11,467 nucleotides of DNA, from assembly GCA_947479075.1 (NCBI GenBank), contig CANJZR010000065.1, positions 1 to 11,467 on the forward strand. Direction: 5' to 3'. The DNA comes from Planctomycetaceae bacterium (GTDB taxonomy: Bacteria; Planctomycetota; Planctomycetia; Planctomycetales; Planctomycetaceae). The notes under the pieces were generated by a model. That model did no database searches. It was not told where the DNA came from and worked only from the letters and a program-made list of their open reading frames with translations. Positions 6,984 through 11,467 of this stretch are shown here, in pieces. The position numbers and the translations under genes are program-made. Every line of letters starts with the position of its first letter. Positions within the stretch are counted from its first letter, which is position 1.

Positions 6984-7904
6984 ATGGCACGCATCGCTTT
7001 TCTCTTCCCCGGTCAGGGCGCCCAGCACATCGGAATGGGGCAGCAGATCGCCGAGGCCTATCCCGCCGCAGCTGCGCTGTATGCACGGGCCAGCGAAATC
7101 CTCGGATACGACCTGGCGGAAGTCTGTAAGAATGGGCCCGCTGATCGCCTGAACTCCACGGCCGTCAGCCAACCCGCGATTTACGTGACGAGCCTGGCCT
7201 GTCTGGAAAAGGTGAAAGCCGAAATGCCTGACCTGCCGGGCCGGTGCGAGATGACCGCCGGGCTGAGTCTTGGTGAGTACACCGCTCTCGTGTTTGCCGG
7301 GGCGATGACCTTTGAAGATGGTTTACGTGTTGTGAAGCAGCGGGGCGAGGCGATGCAGGCCGCCGCAGATGCGACCCCATCGGGCATGGCGAGCATCCTG
7401 ATGCTGCCGCAGGAGCAGGTCCAGCAGATCTGTGAGCAGGCAACGAAGGAAGCCGGAACGGTGCAGATTGCGAACCTGCTCTGTCCCGGGAATATCGTGG
7501 TTGCCGGGTCTCATGCGGGCGTGAATCGAGCTGTGGAACTGGCCGAAGCTGCGAGCGCGAAGGTCGTGCGTCTGACCGTGGCGGGGGCCTTCCACACCGA
7601 GATCATGAAGCCCGCCGACCAGAAGTTGGCAGCTGCTTTGTCAGGTGTCACGATCAATCCCCCCCGGATGCCAGTGATCTCGAATGTCGACGTGGCCAGC
7701 CATGCGGACCCCGAGGAGATCCGCAACATCCTGGTGCGGCAGGTTCTCAATCCTGTCCGCTGGGAAGACAGCATGAAGGCCATGCTCGAAGCAGGGATCG
7801 ATGAGTTCTATGAAATCGGCCCGGGCCGCGTGCTGACCTCACTGATGAAGCGGATCAGTCGCAAGATCCCGTGTACGGTGATGAACGATACACCCGTGGT
7901 TTAG
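6984..7904 (+). CDS. fabD: Malonyl-CoA:ACP transacylase FabD
   Basis: A 306-residue enzyme that loads malonate from CoA onto acyl carrier protein, supplying the extender unit for type II fatty-acid synthesis in the cytoplasm. Motifs: the oxyanion-hole segment FPGQGAQ (8-14), nucleophile Ser95 in AGLSLGEYTAL, Arg120 in VVKQRGEAM that holds the malonyl carboxylate, catalytic His204 in AGAFHTEIM, and Gln253 in the RQVLNPVRW block. The residue before the nucleophile is Leu instead of the His of the textbook GHSLGE. The start at 6984 (MARIAFLFPGQGAQ) matches the family; the GTG at 6945 would add 13 unsupported residues. The gene follows plsX by 141 bp with no visible promoter or terminator between, so co-transcription is likely. 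The usual neighbours fabG, acpP and fabF do not follow. Confidence 0.96.
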   Translation: MARIAFLFPGQGAQHIGMGQQIAEAYPAAAALYARASEILGYDLAEVCKNGPADRLNSTAVSQPAIYVTSLACLEKVKAEMPDLPGRCEMTAGLSLGEYTALVFAGAMTFEDGLRVVKQRGEAMQAAADATPSGMASILMLPQEQVQQICEQATKEAGTVQIANLLCPGNIVVAGSHAGVNRAVELAEAASAKVVRLTVAGAFHTEIMKPADQKLAAALSGVTINPPRMPVISNVDVASHADPEEIRNILVRQVLNPVRWEDSMKAMLEAGIDEFYEIGPGRVLTSLMKRISRKIPCTVMNDTPVV

Positions 7905-7933
7905 TGATGTGGGGGCAGAGCGGCGAGATCAGA

Positions 7934-7955
7934 GGACAGACATTCTTGTCTGTCC
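7934..7955. repeat. Short palindromic repeat (GGACAGACA stem)
   Basis: GGACAGACA (7934-7942) pairs perfectly with TGTCTGTCC (7947-7955) around a TTCT loop: a 9-bp stem lying 29 bp after the fabD stop. It is not followed by a T-run, so it is not a classic terminator, though it could still protect the 3' end of the mRNA. Read in frame it gives GQTFLSV on one strand and DRQECLS on the other. From memory, these strings are frequent in spurious small proteins of planctomycete genomes, which suggests a dispersed repeat family. Confidence 0.7.
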
Positions 7956-8016
7956 CGAGCCGCAATGACGCATTCGATTCTTCCCTTCGCAAGTACTCGG
8001 TGCCTCTGGGGGGAGC

Positions 8017-8033
8017 CAATCAGCTGCTGATTG
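8017..8033 (+). terminator. Possible hairpin terminator after fabD
   Basis: CAATCAG (8017-8023) and CTGATTG (8027-8033) form a perfect 7-bp stem with a 3-nt loop, followed by the pyrimidine-rich ATCTCTTCTCTG. The stem is AT-rich and the T-run is interrupted, so termination is uncertain. It sits between fabD and the predicted tyrS promoter, where a terminator would be expected. Confidence 0.25.
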
Positions 8034-8074
8034 ATCTCTTCTCTGCAGTCCCATGCGGTCAGTGGCCTGATCGC

Positions 8075-8105
8075 TTGGCAAGTGGTCACCGGCTTGCGAT
8101 AGAAT
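8075..8105 (+). promoter_or_regulatory. Candidate tyrS promoter
   Basis: TTGGCA (8075-8080, 5 of 6) and TAGAAT (8100-8105, 5 of 6, in the context GATAGAAT) are 19 bp apart, which is longer than the ideal 17. Transcription would start near 8112, about 34 nt before the tyrS ATG. No T-box leader features are seen. Confidence 0.45.
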
Positions 8106-8145
8106 CTTGAGCTTCCCGTTTCCTTCTTGAGTTCGACCGCCTCCC

Positions 8146-9363
8146 ATGCAGTTTCCACCCGTCGAAGAACAGTTGGCCATCATCCGTCGTGGTGTCGAGA
8201 AGATCGTCCCGGAGGTCGAACTTGCCGGCATGCTCAAGAAGAGCCGCGAGACCGGTACCCCGCTGCGGATTAAATATGGCATCGACCCGACCGGGATCGA
8301 CCTGCACCTGGGCCATACGGTGCCGATGCGAAAGTTGCGGCAGTTCCAGGAACTGGGGCATCAGGCCGTCATCATCATCGGGAACTACACCGCACTGGTC
8401 GGCGATCCCAGCGGACGCGATCAGGCCCGTTCACGCCTGACAGCCGAGAAGGTCGAGGCCAATGCCCAGACTTATCTGGAACAGGTCGGCAAGGTGATCG
8501 ACCTGTCGAATGCAGAGGTTCATCGGAATGGCGACTGGTTCGGCAAGATGTCCTTCTCGGACATTCTTGAACTGACGAGCAAGGTCACCGTCGCCCAGAT
8601 GCTGACCCGTGATGACTTCTCCAAGCGGTTCGCGACCGAGACGCCGATCTATCTGCATGAGTGCCTGTACCCGATCATGCAGGCTTGGGACTCCGTGAAG
8701 ATCAAGTCCGACATCGAACTGGGCGGGACCGAACAGCTCTACAGCTTCATGCTGGCGCGTGACCTGCAGCGGGATCAGGGGCTCTCACAGCAGATTGGCG
8801 TCATGTCACCGATTCTGGTGGGGCTCGATGGCGTGCGCCGGATGGGCAAGAGTCTGGGGAACTACATCGGCATCGCTGAGTCGCCGTACGACATGATGAA
8901 GAAGTTCATGCAGGTGCCGGATGCGTGCCTGCGGATGTACTTCGAGTTGCTGACGAATATGCCATTGGCTGAGGTCGATCAGCTGCTGGCTGGTCATCCC
9001 AAGGAAGCCAAGATCGCACTGGCCAAGCTCATCATCGGGGAGTACCACTCCGCCGAGATGGGCGTGGAAGCGGCGAACCGCTGGCAGCGTGAGATCAGCG
9101 AGGGGGCCTTGCCGACGGATATTCCTGAAGTGGTTCTGTCCGCTGCGAGTCTGACTGATGGGCAGATTCCTGCAGCGATTCTGTTGAAGCAACTGGGCCT
9201 CTGTCCTTCAACGTCGGATGCCCGTCGACAGATTGATCAAGGATCCGCAGCACTCACAGAAGCCCGGACCAAGATCGAAAAGCACGATCAGCTGATTGCG
9301 ATCACCGACGGTTTGATGGTCTGGGTGGGCAAGAAAAAGTTCTGCCGTGTAAAGGTCCAGTAG
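8146..9363 (+). CDS. tyrS: Tyrosyl-tRNA synthetase
   Basis: A 405-residue class I aminoacyl-tRNA synthetase that activates tyrosine with ATP and charges tRNA-Tyr. The Rossmann catalytic domain shows the HIGH motif as HLGH (54-57, in GIDPTGIDLHLGHT), the tyrosine-pocket region YPIMQAWDSV with IELGGTEQ, and the KMSKS loop as RMGKS (232-236) followed by LGN. The C-terminal ~65 residues are an S4-type RNA-binding domain (from about residue 340, including AILLKQLGLCPSTSDARRQI). Overall this is the longer TyrZ-like bacterial form, not the E. coli-type enzyme (KFGKT). Length is normal. It is preceded by a candidate promoter but no visible Shine-Dalgarno (upstream is pyrimidine-rich), and followed by the GcvH-like gene. 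No tRNA gene is adjacent. Confidence 0.95.
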   Translation: MQFPPVEEQLAIIRRGVEKIVPEVELAGMLKKSRETGTPLRIKYGIDPTGIDLHLGHTVPMRKLRQFQELGHQAVIIIGNYTALVGDPSGRDQARSRLTAEKVEANAQTYLEQVGKVIDLSNAEVHRNGDWFGKMSFSDILELTSKVTVAQMLTRDDFSKRFATETPIYLHECLYPIMQAWDSVKIKSDIELGGTEQLYSFMLARDLQRDQGLSQQIGVMSPILVGLDGVRRMGKSLGNYIGIAESPYDMMKKFMQVPDACLRMYFELLTNMPLAEVDQLLAGHPKEAKIALAKLIIGEYHSAEMGVEAANRWQREISEGALPTDIPEVVLSAASLTDGQIPAAILLKQLGLCPSTSDARRQIDQGSAALTEARTKIEKHDQLIAITDGLMVWVGKKKFCRVKVQ

Positions 9364-9490
9364 CGGTCTAGTCTGGCTCGTTTGTTCACAGATTCCCTCT
9401 TCATCGACGGGGCGAGCCGGGTGGCGTAACATCCATGCTCTGGTATCGCGGTGCCGATACGTGCTGGTGTCTAAGGGATGTACTTGGCTG

Positions 9491-9946
9491 ATGTCTGAAC
9501 CACTTGTTTTCATGATGGGCAATTTCGAAGCCCGAGTGCCCACGGATCGCTGGTACTCCGACCATCATCTCTGGTTGCAGACTGGTCCGGGCGGGTTTCG
9601 TGTCGGGTTCACGTCCTATGCCGTGCGCATGCTGCAGGACGTTTACTTTCTCGACTGGTCAATCGAACCCTACACCGCCGTTCGCAAGAAGCAGGAGATT
9701 GGAGAGATCGAGAGTGCGAAAGCCGTTTCGACTCTCTTTCCACCGGCCGAGGGCAAGGTGCTCGACTTTAACCCCGTGGTTCTCGACGACCCATCGGCCA
9801 TCAACACTGATGGGTATGGCGGTGGCTGGCTCTATAGTTTCGAGACCAACGCCAAGCTGCTGAGTCCCGAGGAGTATGTGAAGCTGCTCGATTCAAAGTG
9901 GGAAGAAACCCAGCGAGTCATCAAGGGGCAGATCAACGAGGGGTGA
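9491..9946 (+). CDS. GcvH-like lipoyl-domain protein
   Basis: A 151-residue protein resembling the H protein of the glycine cleavage system, a lipoamide swinging-arm carrier. The N-terminal block TDRWYSDHHLWLQ matches the family's 'Y-x-x-x-H-x-W' opening. The lipoylation site is Lys77 in GEIESAKAVSTLFPPAEGKV (family form ESVKAASDLYSPVSG). The C-terminal NTDGYGGGWLYSFE corresponds to the family's NxDPYGEGWLxKI. All key features needed for lipoylation remain. ATG 9491 was chosen because the AAGGGA at 9473-9478 lies upstream, although 12 bp away; GTG 9461 and ATG 9512 are alternatives. It has an N-terminal extension of about 15 residues relative to standard GcvH. No gcvT, gcvP or lipoate-attachment gene is nearby, so it may be a stand-alone carrier instead of the true cleavage-system subunit. 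Confidence 0.85.
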   Translation: MSEPLVFMMGNFEARVPTDRWYSDHHLWLQTGPGGFRVGFTSYAVRMLQDVYFLDWSIEPYTAVRKKQEIGEIESAKAVSTLFPPAEGKVLDFNPVVLDDPSAINTDGYGGGWLYSFETNAKLLSPEEYVKLLDSKWEETQRVIKGQINEG

Positions 9947-10032
9947 ACCCCGGGGGACGGGTGGTGTTCGTCGATTGGCACCGTATCTCTCGCTATGGCT
10001 CCAACTGCCTGCGAGGGTTCGTTGAGAATTGC

Positions 10033-10075
10033 AGCCCGCTCAGGATCACTCACGCTTCGGGCTATTGGATTTTTG
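10033..10075 (+). terminator. Weak terminator candidate between convergent genes
   Basis: AGCCCG (10033-10038) and CGGGCT (10058-10063) form a 6-bp GC-rich stem with a 19-nt loop, followed by ATTGGATTTTTG. The loop is long and the T-run is offset by six bases. It lies 86 bp after the GcvH-like stop and before the convergent PmoA-like gene, where a terminator is expected. Confidence 0.3.
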
Positions 10076-10088
10076 CTTATCTGCGGCG

Positions 10089-11036
10089 CTATGGCTTTGA
10101 TGCGGAGAGGATGTACTGCTGATAAACCTCTGGCAGGTCGCAGTCCTTTTCCGTGGCTGACTCGTGGATATAGACTCCAAAGTCTAAGGTCAGGGGTTCA
10201 CCAGGGCGGACAACAATGCGGCTCGGCTCACCTTGAGTGAATGCCGCACGCCCGAACGGGTTGACCGCCAGAAAACCATAATCGCGGGCGTGATTCCAGC
10301 TGGGGCGGAAGTTATTGGGCGAGCTGAAGAGTGCTATGCCAGCCCATCTTCCATCAAGCGGCCCGGAGTAGTCGCACCAGTCCGAGGTCTTCCCCCAGAT
10401 TCCTGCTCCGTTGCGTCTGCCCTCGCTGTCGAGGAGGCGACCGCCGAGATCCTTCTCGACGGAGATCAGCGTGTTGACGCGAATCCCCAGTCCCATTTCT
10501 TCCTGATCGCCGAAGACAGCTTCGTTTTTCTCCGTCTGAAACTTGCTGGTCATGCGAAGCAGGTAGCCATGTGGAACCAGCTCGACGGAATAGCGGGCCG
10601 TTTCTTCGCAGACCGTCGACTGGCCGTCCATTGAGAGATAACGATTGAGAACCGACCAGCTGCCGATACCGTTCTTCACAGTGGGCGGAGCGATGAATCG
10701 CACATGCTCAGTGCGGGCCTTCAATCGCCAGTAGTCGTTGCCGCTGATGTCTCCGAATGAGAGCCAGATTCCCGTGTGCAGGCCGAGGTGATCCGTTTTG
10801 TCCTGGCCCGCCTGCGGGGGATGGTTGCGGGAGACCTGCAGCCCCGATGTTGTGCGCACGGGGACGATGTAGGGGCGTGACACTTCGGGATCACGAAAGA
10901 CATAACGCAGCGTCTCCACTGCGTTCACTCGCATGACGACCGTCGAGTCGCTGGACTGGAGTTCAATCGCCTTGTCGTCGGCCCAGGCTGTCACACTGAC
11001 AGCCAGAATGACGAACAATCCAAATCCGTATCGCAT
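10089..11036 (-). CDS. Secreted PmoA-like protein (DUF6807 family)
   Basis: A 315-residue exported protein of the DUF6807 family, annotated in databases as 'PmoA family' although not related in function to the methane monooxygenase subunit. It has a signal peptide (MRYGFGLFVILAVSVTAWA, probable cleavage after residue 19). Family blocks are visible: DHLGLHTGIWLSFGDISGND from residue 82, continuing YW (family form DHPHHRGLWFAHGDVNG), EEMGLGIRVNTLI near 180, and a C-terminal SWNHARDYGFLAVNPFG (246-262). The beta-rich sequence fits a sugar-binding-like sandwich, but no enzyme activity is established to my knowledge. Such genes are abundant in planctomycetes and often lie near sugar catabolism genes. 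The only sugar-related gene here is the distant epimerase. The start at 11036 is chosen because GGGAG lies 7 bp upstream (11048-11044); the ATG at 11060 lacks one. Confidence 0.85.
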   Translation of the reverse strand: MRYGFGLFVILAVSVTAWADDKAIELQSSDSTVVMRVNAVETLRYVFRDPEVSRPYIVPVRTTSGLQVSRNHPPQAGQDKTDHLGLHTGIWLSFGDISGNDYWRLKARTEHVRFIAPPTVKNGIGSWSVLNRYLSMDGQSTVCEETARYSVELVPHGYLLRMTSKFQTEKNEAVFGDQEEMGLGIRVNTLISVEKDLGGRLLDSEGRRNGAGIWGKTSDWCDYSGPLDGRWAGIALFSSPNNFRPSWNHARDYGFLAVNPFGRAAFTQGEPSRIVVRPGEPLTLDFGVYIHESATEKDCDLPEVYQQYILSASKP

Positions 11037-11043
11037 GGGCTCG

Positions 11044-11048
11044 CTCCC
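11044..11048 (-). promoter_or_regulatory. Ribosome binding site of the PmoA-like gene
   Basis: GGGAG on the minus strand lies 7 bp before the ATG at 11036. It decides this start over the in-frame ATG at 11060, which has no purine-rich stretch upstream. Confidence 0.6.
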
Positions 11049-11120
11049 ATTCCCGGACATCGTGTTGACGAGACTGACTCGTGAGGATTCTGAACAGACA
11101 CCCTCGCTCGACCAGACCGC

Positions 11121-11467
11121 TTATTTGCCTCGTGGCGGATTCTTGCCGGGGCGTTTGGGCTGGCCGGGACTGCGACGACCGAAGCTCTCATTCGGCTGGT
11201 CACCACGGCTTGGCCTTTTGGGCTTCCCAGCAGACTTCTTGAATGGAGCTGGTTTGCCAGCCTTGAGGGCAGTGCGCTGATCGGGACGGCGTTCACCACG
11301 ACCGGGTTCGGCAGAACGTTTGGTTCCCAGGGCTCCCTTGGGACGAGCTCCGGCTGAGCGTTCGCCTTCGGGACGACGTGTTGAGCGGTCACCGCTGGAG
11401 GCGATCTTCTTGGGGCCAGCTGCGGGGCGAGCGCGTTCCGCTGATCGTCCGGCAGGACGCTCAACCA
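11121..11467 (-). CDS. C-terminal tail of a basic, low-complexity protein (partial)
   Basis: Reading the minus strand in the frame ending at the TAA at 11123-11121 gives 114 residues open to the right edge, with no start codon inside the window. The sequence is dominated by Arg, Lys, Pro, Gly, Ala and Ser, for example PAAGPKKIASSGDRSTRRPE, PFKKSAGKPKRPSRGDQ and a closing GQPKRPGKNPPRGK. It has no predicted globular domain. Tails like this are common on planctomycete RNA-binding enzymes such as 23S rRNA pseudouridine synthases (RluB type) and DEAD-box helicases, so the missing N-terminal part is probably such an enzyme. That is inference. The alternative frame on the same strand (11464-10991) is rejected because it overlaps the start of the next gene. 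This gene is followed by the PmoA-like gene after 84 bp. Confidence 0.7.
   Translation of the reverse strand, partial: VERPAGRSAERARPAAGPKKIASSGDRSTRRPEGERSAGARPKGALGTKRSAEPGRGERRPDQRTALKAGKPAPFKKSAGKPKRPSRGDQPNESFGRRSPGQPKRPGKNPPRGK

Noticed and set aside
7905..8145. T-box riboswitch upstream of tyrS
   Set aside because: I see no T-box consensus (TGGGTGGNACCGCG-like) and no antiterminator/terminator pair, and the predicted leader is only about 34 nt.
7871..8158. Small frames on both strands across the fabD-tyrS gap (GQTFLSV and RQECLS)
   Set aside because: They are translations of the palindromic repeat with no ribosome binding site. I treat the repeat as DNA- or RNA-level structure.
9364..9418. 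GGCTCG (9375-9380) / CGAGCC (9413-9418) inverted pair after tyrS as a terminator
   Set aside because: The loop is 32 nt and no T-run follows, so chance pairing is likely.
10233..10634. 133-codon plus-strand frame opposite the PmoA-like gene
   Set aside because: It is antisense to a gene with a signal peptide, ribosome binding site and family motifs.
10991..11464. 157-codon minus-strand frame at the right edge
   Set aside because: It overlaps the PmoA-like start. The frame ending at 11121 gives a far more typical Arg/Lys/Pro/Gly tail and stops cleanly before the next gene.

Overview
The window looks like a stretch of GC-rich chromosome from a planctomycete, probably of the Planctomycetaceae/Gimesia-Schlesneria type. 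The evidence is: a secreted PmoA-like (DUF6807) protein; an archaeal-type phosphoglycerate mutase / 'proposed homoserine kinase' enzyme; a solo GcvH-like lipoyl protein; several genes without a clear Shine-Dalgarno; and two intergenic palindromes whose sequences (translating as NPTRQRGR/PTRRVSEG and GQTFLSV/DRQECLS) I remember as dispersed repeats of planctomycete genomes. The placement is inference, because there is no rRNA or other phylogenetic marker beyond ribosomal protein bL32.

Layout. (1) Positions 1-2670, plus strand: the 3' part of a HEAT-repeat/TPR scaffold protein, then 21 bp later an aldose 1-epimerase-like mutarotase. (2) Positions 2671-2830: a structured convergent intergenic element bounded by a perfect 28-bp inverted repeat. 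(3) Positions 2831-4036, minus: an ApgM-type phosphomutase. (4) A 276-bp divergent intergenic region, then an exported trypsin-like/PDZ (HtrA-family) serine protease at 4313-5347. (5) A core housekeeping block: a good sigma70-like promoter (5403-5431), then rpmF, plsX and fabD on the plus strand, which link ribosome synthesis to fatty-acid and phospholipid synthesis. (6) A 241-bp gap with a second palindromic repeat and a likely promoter, then tyrS (8146-9363) and a GcvH-like lipoyl-domain protein (9491-9946). (7) On the minus strand, converging on that group: a secreted PmoA-like DUF6807 protein (10089-11036) and, at the right edge, the C-terminal tail of a very basic low-complexity protein that has no start codon inside the window.

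Most genes here are ordinary chromosomal genes. I see no phage, transposase, CRISPR, toxin-antitoxin or defence genes, and no convincing new multi-gene system. The items most worth a second look are the two palindromic intergenic repeats, the lone GcvH-like carrier with no glycine-cleavage partners nearby, and the basic tail at the right edge.
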